A stretch of DNA of 64,000 bases from NCBI RefSeq assembly GCF_009557055.1, contig NZ_CP045649.1:2021501-2085500 (forward strand), read 5' to 3'. The stretch comes from Nocardioides sp. dk884. GTDB taxonomy: Bacteria; Actinomycetota; Actinomycetes; Propionibacteriales; Nocardioidaceae. Position 1 is the first letter of the stretch. Every line of letters starts with the position of its first letter. A program made the position numbers and the translations under genes. This document shows, one piece after another, positions 7,026 through 15,117 of the stretch. The notes below the pieces were generated by a model. It searched no databases and had not been told where the DNA came from. It saw only the letters and a program-made list of their open reading frames with translations.

Positions 7026-8552
7026 ATGAGTGAGGACTACAAGGGCCGCATCGGCAACCTGATCCGTGACGCCCGCAAGCACCGTGGCCTGACCCAGACC
7101 CAGCTCGCCGAGCTCCTGGCCACCAGCCAGAGCGCGATCAACCGCATCGAGAAGGGCCACCAGAACCTCTCCCTGGAGATGCTGGCCCGCATCGGTGCCG
7201 CCCTCGATTCCGAGATCGTCGCCGTGGGCGCCGGCCCGGTGCACCTGCGCGTGACCGGTCCGACCACCCTCTCGGGCACGATCGACGTCAAGACCTCCAA
7301 GAACGCCGGCGTCGCCCTGCTGTGCGCCTCGCTGCTCAACCGCGGCCGCACCGTGCTGCGCAAGGTCGCGCGCATCGAGGAGGTCAACCGGCTGCTGGAG
7401 GTGCTCAGCAGCCTCGGCGTGGCCACCCGCTGGCTCAACGACGACAACGACCTCGAGATCATCCCGCCGCGCGACCTGGACCTGAGCCGCATCGACGAGG
7501 CCGCGGCCCGGCGTACCCGCTCGGTGATCATGTTCCTCGGCCCGCTGCTGCACCGCGCCGCGGACTTCGAGCTGCCGTACGCCGGCGGCTGCAACCTCGG
7601 CACCCGCACCGTCGAGCCGCACATGTCCGCGCTGCGCCCCTTCGGCCTCGAGGTCAAGGCCAGCGACGGCATGTACCACGCCCAGGTCAACCGCAACGTG
7701 GTCCCGACGCGGCCGATCGTGCTCACCGAGCGCGGCGACACCGTCACCGAGAACGCGCTGATGGCCGCCGCCCTGCACCCCGGCACCACGGTCATCCGCA
7801 ACGCCTCGTCGAACTACATGGTCCAGGACCTGTGCTTCTACCTCCAGCGCCTCGGCGTCACGGTCGAGGGCATCGGCACCACCACGCTGACCGTCACCGG
7901 CCGCGAGGTCATCGACGTCGACGTGGACTACGCGCCGTCGGAGGACCCGATCGAGGCGATGTCGCTGCTGGCCGCCGCGATCGTGACCCAGTCGGAGATC
8001 ACCATCCAGCGGGTGCCGATCGAGTTCCTCGAGATCGAGCTGGCGCTGCTGGAGGAGATGGGGCTGCGCTACGAGAGCTCCCCGGAGTACGTCGCGCGCA
8101 ACGGCCACACGCGGCTCATCGACATCACCACCAAGCCCTCGACCCTGCACGCGCCCCTGGACAAGATCCACCCGATGCCGTTCCCGGGCCTCAACATCGA
8201 CAACCTGCCGTTCTTCGCGGTCATCGCCGCGGTCGCCGAGGGCCAGACGCTGCTGCACGACTGGGTCTATGAGAACCGTGCCATCTACCTCACCGACCTC
8301 AACAAGCTCGGCGGCAACGTCAAGCTCCTCGACCCGCACCGCGTGATGATCGAGGGCCCCACGTCCTTCACCGGCACCGAGCTGGTCTGCCCGCCGGCCC
8401 TGCGCCCGGCCGTGGTCATCCTGCTGGCGATGCTGGCCTCCAAGGGCACCTCGGTGCTGCGCAGCACCTACGTGATCCACCGGGGCTACGAGGACCTCGC
8501 CCAGCGGCTCAACCTGCTGGGCGCGCAGATCGAGTCGTTCCGCGACATCTGA
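7026..8552 (+). CDS. XRE HTH-UDP-N-acetylglucosamine 1-carboxyvinyltransferase (MurA) fusion
   Basis: 508 residues. Residues 8-62 form an XRE-type helix-turn-helix (IRDARKHRGLTQTQLAELL, SQSAINRIEKG). The rest is an EPSP-synthase/MurA fold: SKNAG at 91-95 (the KN pair of MurA), GGCNLGTR with Cys189 (counterpart of the PEP-binding, fosfomycin-target Cys115 of E. coli MurA) and conserved DNLPFF and RPAVVILLAML segments. MurA makes the first committed step of peptidoglycan synthesis; a DNA-binding head suggests a sensor-regulator or a regulated second MurA. ATG 7026 is chosen over GTG 7017 because the -10 box ends at 7018. Active-site residues look intact, so enzymatic activity is plausible. Followed by a 59-bp element. 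Confidence 0.85.
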   Translation: MSEDYKGRIGNLIRDARKHRGLTQTQLAELLATSQSAINRIEKGHQNLSLEMLARIGAALDSEIVAVGAGPVHLRVTGPTTLSGTIDVKTSKNAGVALLCASLLNRGRTVLRKVARIEEVNRLLEVLSSLGVATRWLNDDNDLEIIPPRDLDLSRIDEAAARRTRSVIMFLGPLLHRAADFELPYAGGCNLGTRTVEPHMSALRPFGLEVKASDGMYHAQVNRNVVPTRPIVLTERGDTVTENALMAAALHPGTTVIRNASSNYMVQDLCFYLQRLGVTVEGIGTTTLTVTGREVIDVDVDYAPSEDPIEAMSLLAAAIVTQSEITIQRVPIEFLEIELALLEEMGLRYESSPEYVARNGHTRLIDITTKPSTLHAPLDKIHPMPFPGLNIDNLPFFAVIAAVAEGQTLLHDWVYENRAIYLTDLNKLGGNVKLLDPHRVMIEGPTSFTGTELVCPPALRPAVVILLAMLASKGTSVLRSTYVIHRGYEDLAQRLNLLGAQIESFRDI

Positions 8553-8578
8553 GGATCTTTGAGGGGTCGCTGACCCCC

Positions 8579-8637
8579 ACGTTTGGTCCCCAATGACAAC
8601 TTTCCGGCCTCCGGAGATGTCGTTGGGGACCAAACGA
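8579..8637. repeat. 59-bp palindromic element, copy 2
   Basis: Left arm 8579-8598 has one mismatch (CAATGACA for CAACGACA), spacer 8599-8617 ACTTTCCGGCCTCCGGAGA, right arm 8618-8637 matches except the last base. It begins 27 nt after the HTH-MurA stop and lies between tandem genes; the downstream GDPD gene starts 63 bp later. Confidence 0.9.
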
Positions 8638-8700
8638 CGACACTCCCCCACCCGCGGCCCGCACACCGCGCCCGCCAGCGGCGGGGTGTTTACTGCTCCG

Positions 8701-9525
8701 GTGAGCACACGGCCGCACACCGGGCACGCCTACCTCGACACGGTCGCGGGAGGGCATGAGGTGCTGGCGCTCGCGCACCGCGGCGGGGCCTACCATCCCG
8801 AGATCGAGGGCCTGGAGAACACCCTGGCCGCCTTCAAGCACGCCGTGGCGCTTGGCTACCGCTACCTCGAGACCGACGTGCACGTGACCCGGGACGGGGT
8901 GCTGCTCGCCTTCCACGACCGGGTGCTCGATCGGGTGACCGACCGGCGCGGCGAGATCGCGTCGCTGAGCTACGCCGAGGTCCGCAGGGCGCTCGTCGCC
9001 GGCCGCGAGGAGGTGCCGACGCTGGCCCGTCTCTTCGAGGAGTTCGGCGACGCCCGGTTCAACATCGACCTCAAGGCCGACGGCGCCGTGAGCGCGCTCG
9101 CCGAGTTCATCGACACCCACGACGCCTGGGACCGGGTCCTCGTCGGGTCCTTCTCCCCCCGTCGGCTGCGCCGCTTCCGCGAGCTCACCGACCACCGGGT
9201 GCCGACCTCCGCGCACCCGCTGGAGGTGGTGGCCTTCCGGTTCCTGCCCAGCGGGCGTCTCGCCGACCTCCTCACCCGCGGGCGGGTCGCGGCGCTGCAG
9301 GTGCCGCACCGGCGCGGTCCCTGGCCGCTGACCACCCCGGGCCTGGTACACCGTGCGCACGCTGCCGGCAAGCACGTCCACGTGTGGACGATCGACGACC
9401 CGGACCAGATGCGCGAGCTCCTCGACCTCGGGGTCGACGGGCTGTTCACCGACCGCACCGACACCTTGAGGGACGTGCTCGTCGAGCGCGGCCAATGGAC
9501 CGACACGTGGAGGCACCAGGCATGA
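8701..9525 (+). CDS. Glycerophosphodiester phosphodiesterase
   Basis: 274 residues. GDPD TIM-barrel signatures: AHRGG (25-29), ENT (39-41), ETDVHVTRDG (57-66), FHD (71-73), FNIDLKAD and C-terminal VHVWTIDD and GVDGLFTDR. It hydrolyses glycerophosphodiesters to glycerol-3-phosphate and an alcohol; no signal peptide, so it acts inside the cell. GTG 8701 is chosen since the in-frame ATG at 8593 lies inside the 59-bp element. It overlaps the MFS gene by 4 bp (ATGA), so transport and hydrolysis are probably linked. Confidence 0.9.
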   Translation: MSTRPHTGHAYLDTVAGGHEVLALAHRGGAYHPEIEGLENTLAAFKHAVALGYRYLETDVHVTRDGVLLAFHDRVLDRVTDRRGEIASLSYAEVRRALVAGREEVPTLARLFEEFGDARFNIDLKADGAVSALAEFIDTHDAWDRVLVGSFSPRRLRRFRELTDHRVPTSAHPLEVVAFRFLPSGRLADLLTRGRVAALQVPHRRGPWPLTTPGLVHRAHAAGKHVHVWTIDDPDQMRELLDLGVDGLFTDRTDTLRDVLVERGQWTDTWRHQA

Positions 9526-10922
9526 CGACGACCCAGCCGTCCGGCAACACCGGCGGCGGCCTCGCCGACCCCGGCCGGCCCGGCACCCCGCGGGACCGCT
9601 ACGGCTGGCCGGTGTACGCCTGGGGGCTGTGGGACTGGGGCTCCGCGGCTTTCAACGCGGTGATCACGACCTTCGTGTTCAGCGTCTACATCACCTCCAA
9701 GGACTTCGGCCCCGGCGCTTCCTCCAAGCTGGGCTGGGCGCTCGCCGGCGCGGGCGTGCTGATCGCGCTGTTCGCCCCGATCAGCGGCCAGCGCGCCGAC
9801 CGCTCCGGACGGCGTACCTTCTGGCTCGCGGTCAACACCGGCCTGGTGATCCTGGCGACCCTCGGGCTGTTCTTCGTCAAGCCGTCCCCGGACTACCTGT
9901 GGCTCGGGCTGCTGCTCCTCGCGGCTGGCAACGTGTTCTTCGAGCTCGCCTCGGTGAACTACAACGCGATGCTCAACGAGATCTCCACCCCCGCCACCGT
10001 CGGGCGGATCTCCGGGCTCGGCTGGGGGCTGGGCTACCTCGGCGGGATCGTGCTGCTGCTGATCGTCTACTTCGGCCTGATCAGCCCGAAGAAGGGCCTC
10101 TTCGGCGTCACCTCCGCCGACGGGCTCGACGTACGCGTCACGATGCTGTTCTGCGCCGTCTGGACACTCGTCTTCTCCGTGCCGCTCATCCTGACGCTGC
10201 GCGACGACCGCGCCCAGCGCGGCACTCGCGGCCCCCGGATGGGCGTGCTCGCCTCCTACCGCGCCCTGTTCGCCACCATCGCCGACCTGTGGCGCACCGA
10301 CCGCAACACGGTGTACTTCCTGGGTGCCTCCGCGGTCTTCCGCGACGGTCTGGCCGGAGTGTTCACCTTCGGCGCGGTGATCGCGGCGAAGGTCTTCGGC
10401 TTCAGCGCCAGCGGGGTGATCGTGTTCGGCATCGCCGCCAACGTGGTGGCCGGCATCGCCACGATCGCCTTCGGCCACCTCGACGACCGGATCGGCCCCA
10501 AGCGCGTGATCGTGCTGTCGCTGAGCGTGATGCTCCTCGCCGGCACGCTGATCTTCTTCCTCCACGACACCGGTACGACGACCTTCTGGGTCTGCGGGCT
10601 GGCGCTGTGCATCTTCGTCGGCCCGGCGCAGTCGGCCTCGCGCACCTTCCTGGCCCGCCTGATCCCGGCTGGCCGCGAGGGGCAGGTCTTCGGCCTCTAC
10701 GCCACCACCGGGCGCGCGGTCAGCTTCCTGGCCCCGGCGGCCTTCGCGAGCTCCATCTGGATCGGCGCCAAGCTCACCGGTGTCAGCGACCTCGACGACG
10801 CCCAGCACTGGGGCATCCTCGGCATCGTCACGGTGCTCCTGCTCGGCCTGCTCCTGCTGCTGCCGGTGCGCAGCGGCGTCCGCAGCGACTCCGCGCTGGT
10901 CACCACGCCTCCTCCTGGCTGA
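9522..10922 (+). CDS. MFS transporter, UMF1 (Atg22-like) family
   Basis: 466 residues with twelve predicted membrane segments. The opening YAWGLWDWGSAAFNAVITTFVFSVY is the hallmark of UMF1/Atg22-like transporters (family NxxxW-D-xG-x-AF pattern), and the loop GQRADRSGRR is the MFS A-motif. A second A-like loop, GHLDDRIGPKR, starts the C-terminal half. Start ATG overlaps the GDPD stop, indicating translational coupling; it may export or import a product of that enzyme. Substrate unknown. Confidence 0.85.
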   Translation: MTTTQPSGNTGGGLADPGRPGTPRDRYGWPVYAWGLWDWGSAAFNAVITTFVFSVYITSKDFGPGASSKLGWALAGAGVLIALFAPISGQRADRSGRRTFWLAVNTGLVILATLGLFFVKPSPDYLWLGLLLLAAGNVFFELASVNYNAMLNEISTPATVGRISGLGWGLGYLGGIVLLLIVYFGLISPKKGLFGVTSADGLDVRVTMLFCAVWTLVFSVPLILTLRDDRAQRGTRGPRMGVLASYRALFATIADLWRTDRNTVYFLGASAVFRDGLAGVFTFGAVIAAKVFGFSASGVIVFGIAANVVAGIATIAFGHLDDRIGPKRVIVLSLSVMLLAGTLIFFLHDTGTTTFWVCGLALCIFVGPAQSASRTFLARLIPAGREGQVFGLYATTGRAVSFLAPAAFASSIWIGAKLTGVSDLDDAQHWGILGIVTVLLLGLLLLLPVRSGVRSDSALVTTPPPG

Positions 10923-10987
10923 GAGAGACGTCCGGTACGGACGTGGCAGGGGTTACGTCGGACCGGACGGGTTACCTCTCGATTGTC

Positions 10988-11013
10988 GGAATCCCAGACC
11001 CCTCAGTAACGTT
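10988..11013 (+). promoter_or_regulatory. Sigma-R/SigH-type promoter for rbpA
   Basis: GGAAT (10988-10992), exactly 18 bp, then GTT (11011-11013), matching the GGAAT-N18-GTT form recognised by the thiol-oxidative-stress sigma factor SigR of Streptomyces. Transcription would start near 11020, leaving a leader of about 60 nt with a GGAGG sequence before the ATG at 11081. In Streptomyces coelicolor rbpA is known to be a SigR target, which supports the call. Confidence 0.8.
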
Positions 11014-11080
11014 GAAGACTTCTGGAGCCGGATCCCGACTCCAGTCACCGCTACACGGGGAACAGAACGGAGGCGCCTCT

Positions 11081-11467
11081 ATGGCAGAGCGCACATTGCG
11101 TGGAGCCCGACTCGGCGGCCAGAGCTTCGAGGACGAGCGCGGCATCGAGTTCGCGGCGCGTCAGCAGGTCGGCTACCGCTGCGCGCAGAACCACGAGTTC
11201 GAGATCACCATGTCGGTCGAGGCCGACATCCCCGCTGTGTGGGAGTGCCCGCGGTGTGGCGCCGAGGCGCTGAGCACCGCCGGCATCGTGCGCGAGGAGA
11301 AGGTCGAGAAGCCGGCCCGCACGCACTGGGACATGCTCCTGGAGCGCCGCTCGGAGAAGGAGCTCGAGGACATCCTCAAGGAGCGTCTCGAGCTGCTGCG
11401 CGGCGGTGAGATCGGCCCGGCGCACCTGCACCGCGCCAACGCGAAGAAGCGCAAGGCCACGGCCTGA
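11081..11467 (+). CDS. rbpA: RNA polymerase-binding protein RbpA
   Basis: 128 residues. Actinobacteria-specific RNA polymerase factor that binds group I/II sigma factors and stabilises open complexes. N-terminal RTLRGARLGGQSFE tail, central zinc-fold with Cys34, His38, Cys56 and Cys59 (YRCAQNH and WECPRCG), basic linker and C-terminal sigma-interaction domain (THWDMLLERRSEKELEDIL). ATG start preceded by GGAGG at 9-13 nt. Monocistronic, converging on fxsA, with a sigma-R type promoter upstream. Confidence 0.97.
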   Translation: MAERTLRGARLGGQSFEDERGIEFAARQQVGYRCAQNHEFEITMSVEADIPAVWECPRCGAEALSTAGIVREEKVEKPARTHWDMLLERRSEKELEDILKERLELLRGGEIGPAHLHRANAKKRKATA

Positions 11468-11491
11468 GCCGAGCCCGGTACGGCGGCTCAG
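11464..11491. terminator. Short hairpin shared by converging rbpA and fxsA
   Basis: CTGAGCC (11464-11470) pairs with GGCTCAG (11485-11491). Both stop codons lie within the stem arms, so the hairpin would serve both transcripts. No T tract, so its strength is uncertain. Confidence 0.4.
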
Positions 11492-11958
11492 TCGTCGTCC
11501 ACGACCTCGCCCCGGACCACGGATCCCTCGGATCCGGGTCCGGGGCGTCGCTGTGTGGCGGTGCTGATCACGACGAGCTGGGAGCCCACGAGCCCGCTCA
11601 CCAGGCGGCGGAACAGCGGCCGGGTGAACGGCAGCACCAGCAGCACGCCGAGGGCGTCGGTGAGGAAGCCCGGGAACACGATCAGCGCCCCGCCGATGAG
11701 CACCAGCGCCTGGTCGGACACCTCGCGGCCCGGCACCTGGCCGGTCGCGACCGCGGTGCGCAGCGCGCCCCACGCCCGGGCGCCGGCGTGCCGGATCAGC
11801 GAGGACCCGACGACGCTGCCCAGGACGAGCAGTGCGATCGTCCACCAGGCACCGATCTCCTGGCCGACCTGGATGACCACGAAGAGCTCGGCCAGGGGCA
11901 GCAGGACGAAGAGGAACAGCAGCACCCAGCGGGTGCGGGGGCGGCGGGTGGTGCTCAT
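11488..11958 (-). CDS. fxsA: FxsA family membrane protein
   Basis: 156 residues. Membrane segments at about 10-30 (VLLFLFVLLPLAELFVVIQVG), 36-55 and 80-105, with the FxsA-typical G(A/T)WWTI...VVGSSLIRHAG and ALVLIGGALIVFPGFLTDALGVLLVLPFTR. FxsA is known from E. coli for relieving phage T7 exclusion by F plasmid; its housekeeping function is unclear. ATG 11958 (MSTTRR) is preferred; another ATG lies three codons upstream. C-terminal tail is acidic and cytosolic. Confidence 0.85.
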   Translation of the reverse strand: MSTTRRPRTRWVLLFLFVLLPLAELFVVIQVGQEIGAWWTIALLVLGSVVGSSLIRHAGARAWGALRTAVATGQVPGREVSDQALVLIGGALIVFPGFLTDALGVLLVLPFTRPLFRRLVSGLVGSQLVVISTATQRRPGPGSEGSVVRGEVVDDD

Positions 11959-11980
11959 GGGCTCCATCGTGCCAGCACCG

Positions 11981-12763
11981 TCATCGACCCAGTGCCTGGC
12001 GCACCTGCGCGGCCCGCTCGCGCAGTCCCCAGACGGTGATCCGGCGCAACGACTCCACGGCGACCGCGCCGCTCATCTTGGAGTCGCCGCGCTCGCGCTC
12101 CACGAACTCGATGGGGACCTCGCGCACCCGCAGCCCGGCCTGCAGGGTGCGGGCGACCAGCTCGGTCTGGAAGACGTACCCGGTCGAGCGCACCGACCCG
12201 AGGTCGATCGCCTCCAGGGTCGCGCGCCGATAGAGCCGGTAGCCGGCGGTGGCGTCGCGTACCGCGATTCCGAGCAGCAGGCGCGCGTAGAGGTTGCCTC
12301 CGCGCGAGAGCAGCTCGCGACGCCGCGGCCAGTTCACCACGGTGCCGCCGGGCACCCAGCGCGAGCCGATCACCAGGTCGGCGTCGGCGAGCGCGGCGCG
12401 CAGCAGGTGCAGCTGCTCGGGCTGGTGCGAGCCGTCGGCGTCCATCTCGCCGATGACGTCGTAGCCGGACTCGAGCGCGTGGGCGAAGCCGTGCAGGTAC
12501 GCCGCGCCGAGCCCCTCCTTGCCGGTGCGGTGCAGCACGTGCACGCGGGGGTCGGTGCCGGCGAGCTCATCGGCGATGTCGCCGGTCCCGTCCGGTGAGG
12601 CGTCGTCCACGACGAGGACGTCCACGTCGGGCTGGGCGGCGTGCAGCCGGCCCACGATCCAGGCCAGGTTGTCGGCCTCGTTGTAGGTCGGGAGCACCAT
12701 GACCACGCGCTGCGGCCCGACCTTCCGGGTCGCGCCGGCGTCGGGGGTGGGGGTGCTGCTCAC
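11981..12763 (-). CDS. ppm1: Polyprenol monophosphomannose synthase (GT2)
   Basis: 260 residues. GT2 glycosyltransferase with VLPTYNEADNL, DDASPDGTGD (DxD-region), GEMDADGSHQPEQL and the C-terminal GDSKMSGAVAVES signature of dolichol/polyprenol-phosphate mannose synthases. Transfers mannose from GDP-mannose to polyprenyl phosphate for lipoglycans and O-mannosylation. GTG start overlaps the lnt stop by 4 bp (GTGA). In mycobacteria Lnt and Ppm1 can be one polypeptide or two; here they are separate but coupled. Confidence 0.93.
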   Translation of the reverse strand: MSSTPTPDAGATRKVGPQRVVMVLPTYNEADNLAWIVGRLHAAQPDVDVLVVDDASPDGTGDIADELAGTDPRVHVLHRTGKEGLGAAYLHGFAHALESGYDVIGEMDADGSHQPEQLHLLRAALADADLVIGSRWVPGGTVVNWPRRRELLSRGGNLYARLLLGIAVRDATAGYRLYRRATLEAIDLGSVRSTGYVFQTELVARTLQAGLRVREVPIEFVERERGDSKMSGAVAVESLRRITVWGLRERAAQVRQALGR

Positions 12764-14319
12764 GGGCGGGTTGCTCCTCGGGGACTGCCGGCGGTGACGA
12801 GCTCGCGCGAGTCGTCGTCGACCGGTGCCGGTCGCACCCGGCGACGATACGGGATCAGTCCGGCGAGCAGCGCGAGGCCGGTGGCCACCAGGCAGGCGGC
12901 GCCGATCCACGGTGCCAGCCGGACGCCGGGGGTGACCGCGTCGTTGAGCTCGAGGCGCTCGAGGAGCACCTCCTGGGTGCGCGGATCCGCGCTGGCCACG
13001 ACGGTGCCGTCGGGGGCGATGACGCCGGAGACGCCGTTGGTCGCCGCGACCACCGCCCACTTGCCGGTCTCCATGGCGCGCACCCGGGTGATCGCGAACT
13101 GCTGGTCGATCTGGTCGGTGTGGATGAAGGTCGCGTTGCTGGTCTGCACGACCAGCATCTCCGCGCCGTTCTCGACCTGGGCGTAGATGCCGTCGTCGTA
13201 GGCGACGTCGAAGCAGATCGCGTCGGCGACCGGCACGCCGGCGATGTCGAGCGGGGAGGTGCGGGTGCCGCTCAGCATGTCGCGCGGGACCATCGCGAGA
13301 CGCCCGAACTGGGCGGTGAAGAAGTCGCGGAACGGGATCCACTCGCCGTACGGCACGGGATGCCACTTGGTGTAGCGCTCCCCCGGCCCGGTCTCGGGGT
13401 CCCACACGATGCCCTGGTTGAGCACGTGGCCCGGGCCACCGTCGACCAGCCCGCCGACCAGCACCGGGACGCCGATCGCGTCCACCGCGGTGTCGATGCC
13501 GTCGCGGATCTCCCCGGCGCGGAACGGGTCGGAGGCGGTGGAGTTCTCCGGCCAGACCACGAAGTCCGGCCGCGGCGCCTCGCCCTCCTCCACCTGGCGG
13601 GCCAGCTCGACGGTCGCCTCGACATGGTTGCGGGTGACGCCGGGGGCGTCGTAGAGGATGTTGTTGCCGGGCCCGGGCACGTCGCCCTGCACCGCGGCCA
13701 CCGTCGCCTCCCCGGTCGGGGTGGGCGACCACGGCGCCACCACCGGTACGGCGAGCAGCACGACGCCTGCGACGAGCGCGCCGGCGACCACGCGTCGCGC
13801 CCGACCGCGTTCCACGACCAGCGCGGCGAGCAGGGTGCCGCCGAGCGCGAGCACGAACGAGACGCCGATCGCCCCGACGTACGGCAGCGCGTCCGCCACA
13901 GGGGTGTCGACCACGCCGAAGGAGAGCCGACCCCAGGGCATGCCGCTGAACGGCCAGCCGCTGCGCCAGACCTCCATCGAGACCCACGCGGTGGCCAGCC
14001 ACAGCGGCCACCACCGGCGGCGGTGCAGCACTGCGGCGACGGAGCCGAGCAGGCCGTAGAAGAGCGCCTCGATGCCGGCGAGGGCCAGCCAGGCGTCGGT
14101 GCCGACCGAGCGCATCCACCAGATGTGGGTGTAGTAGAACGCGGCGCCGAAGACCAGGCCGGGGATCCACCCGCTGCGCGCGCGCAGCCCGCGGGTGGCC
14201 AGGGCGAAGCCGGCGACGCCCACCGGCAACAGCACCGGCAGCGCGACGGGTTCGAAGGCCAGCGCGAGCGCCAAGCCGGCGACGAGGGCCAGGGCGGTCC
14301 GCTTCAGCACGACATCCAC
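12760..14319 (-). CDS. lnt: Apolipoprotein N-acyltransferase
   Basis: 519 residues as read from GTG 14319. About seven N-terminal membrane segments (1-195) and a CN-hydrolase domain (about 210-455) with the catalytic triad Glu (VVWPENSTA), Lys (YTKWHPVPYGE) and Cys (DAICFDVAYDD). Adds the third acyl chain to lipoproteins at the membrane. A TACCGT box overlaps GTG 14319 and would place the transcription start near the in-frame GTG at 14310 (VLKRTALAL), so that may be the true leaderless start. Coupled to ppm1. Lipoprotein substrates in this window include the FKBP and HNH proteins. Confidence 0.92.
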   Translation of the reverse strand: MDVVLKRTALALVAGLALALAFEPVALPVLLPVGVAGFALATRGLRARSGWIPGLVFGAAFYYTHIWWMRSVGTDAWLALAGIEALFYGLLGSVAAVLHRRRWWPLWLATAWVSMEVWRSGWPFSGMPWGRLSFGVVDTPVADALPYVGAIGVSFVLALGGTLLAALVVERGRARRVVAGALVAGVVLLAVPVVAPWSPTPTGEATVAAVQGDVPGPGNNILYDAPGVTRNHVEATVELARQVEEGEAPRPDFVVWPENSTASDPFRAGEIRDGIDTAVDAIGVPVLVGGLVDGGPGHVLNQGIVWDPETGPGERYTKWHPVPYGEWIPFRDFFTAQFGRLAMVPRDMLSGTRTSPLDIAGVPVADAICFDVAYDDGIYAQVENGAEMLVVQTSNATFIHTDQIDQQFAITRVRAMETGKWAVVAATNGVSGVIAPDGTVVASADPRTQEVLLERLELNDAVTPGVRLAPWIGAACLVATGLALLAGLIPYRRRVRPAPVDDDSRELVTAGSPRGATRP

Positions 14320-14469
14320 GGTACCGGGCGCTGGCAGAGCGACGGGAGGAGCCCGAAACCCTTCGGTCCAACCCGTTGCCCGGCTGGCTGCCGACCACGA
14401 GGTTGTTGTCTAGGGGGTCCGGGTTCCTCCCGTGCCAGCCCCGTGGGGCGAACCGACCTCCGCGAACAA

Positions 14470-14505
14470 TGTCGAACAGGTGCCTGGCACCCACACCCTT
14501 CGACA
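14470..14505. repeat. Nested palindrome TGTCGAA / GGTGCC-T-GGCACC / TTCGACA
   Basis: Outer arms TGTCGAA (14470-14476) and TTCGACA (14499-14505) enclose the perfect 13-bp palindrome GGTGCCTGGCACC (14479-14491). The inner part is symmetric but the distances to the outer arms differ (2 and 7 nt). Third palindrome type in the window; single copy here. Confidence 0.6.
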
Positions 14506-14591
14506 CAGCCACTCGGACGCCGGTCCGCCAACCACGATCTGCATGGGCGGACGCTTCACGGTGACCGCTCCTGGTTCGCCTGTCAACACCG

Positions 14592-14629
14592 CGCTGACCT
14601 GCGCGAAGAGATGTCCTCGCAGGTCAGCG
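14592..14629. terminator. Perfect 12-bp hairpin CGCTGACCTGCG / CGCAGGTCAGCG
   Basis: Arms 14592-14603 and 14618-14629 pair perfectly with a 14-nt loop. It lies 71 nt past the end of kal on the minus strand, where it could end the kdd-kamD-kamE-kal transcript. No T tract follows. It may equally be a repeat element. Confidence 0.5.
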
Positions 14630-14700
14630 GCATGATCGGACCTACCCAAAATTTGCACCGAATCCAGACCACTTCGGCGGGTCGCCAATTGTGCGGCGCG

Positions 14701-15117
14701 TCAGTCGACCGGCTGTGCTAGCGGGCCGGGGACGACCACCGTGCCGCGGGCCGTGGTGGCCAGCAGCGGCGGGTCCAGGAGCCCCGCGGCCCCCGGCTGC
14801 ACGGGGCTCGTGCGGCCCCGTGCCACGACGTGGAGGGCGAGCTCCAGGGTCCGCGAGCGGGTCCCGACCGCGACCAGCTCGGCCGTGGCCTCCACCACGT
14901 CGCCGGCGCGCACCGGGGCGAGGAAGCGGACCTCGGCGTACCCGGCGAAGAGCCCCTCGTCGCCGTCGGTGCGGATGCACATCTCGGTGGCGACGTCCCC
15001 GAACAGGCCCAGCCCGTAGGCGCCGTCGACGAGGCTGCCGGCGTAGTGGGCATGGCTGTAGGGCACGTAGCGCCGGTGCACCACCCGGGTGCCCAGCACC
15101 GGCCGGTCGCCGCTCAC
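14701..15117 (-). CDS. kal: 3-aminobutyryl-CoA ammonia-lyase
   Basis: 138 residues, hotdog fold. N-terminal RYVPYSHAHYAGSLVDGAYGLGLFGDVATEMCIRTDGDEGLFAGY and VRFLAPVRAGDVVEA are characteristic of Kal. It deaminates L-3-aminobutyryl-CoA to crotonyl-CoA in lysine fermentation. GTG start overlaps the kamE stop by 4 bp, so it is the last gene of the kdd-kamD-kamE-kal operon. The assignment rests on motif memory plus the operon context, which agree. Confidence 0.88.
   Translation of the reverse strand: MSGDRPVLGTRVVHRRYVPYSHAHYAGSLVDGAYGLGLFGDVATEMCIRTDGDEGLFAGYAEVRFLAPVRAGDVVEATAELVAVGTRSRTLELALHVVARGRTSPVQPGAAGLLDPPLLATTARGTVVVPGPLAQPVD

Larger units (their letters stand above)
14320..14700. 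other. 381-bp region without a recognised gene
   Basis: Lies upstream of lnt and downstream of kal, both on the minus strand. Short open frames exist on both strands but none has a family motif, Shine-Dalgarno sequence or convincing codon pattern. It holds two unrelated palindromes (14470-14505 and 14592-14629). The segment 14640-14700 is AT-richer than its neighbours. I see no tRNA or known riboswitch. It could hold a small RNA or a decayed gene. Confidence 0.6.

Noticed and set aside
14410..14688. 92-codon open frame on the minus strand in the gap before kal
   Set aside because: No ribosome-binding site, no motif, runs through both palindromes, and codon use is unlike the neighbours.
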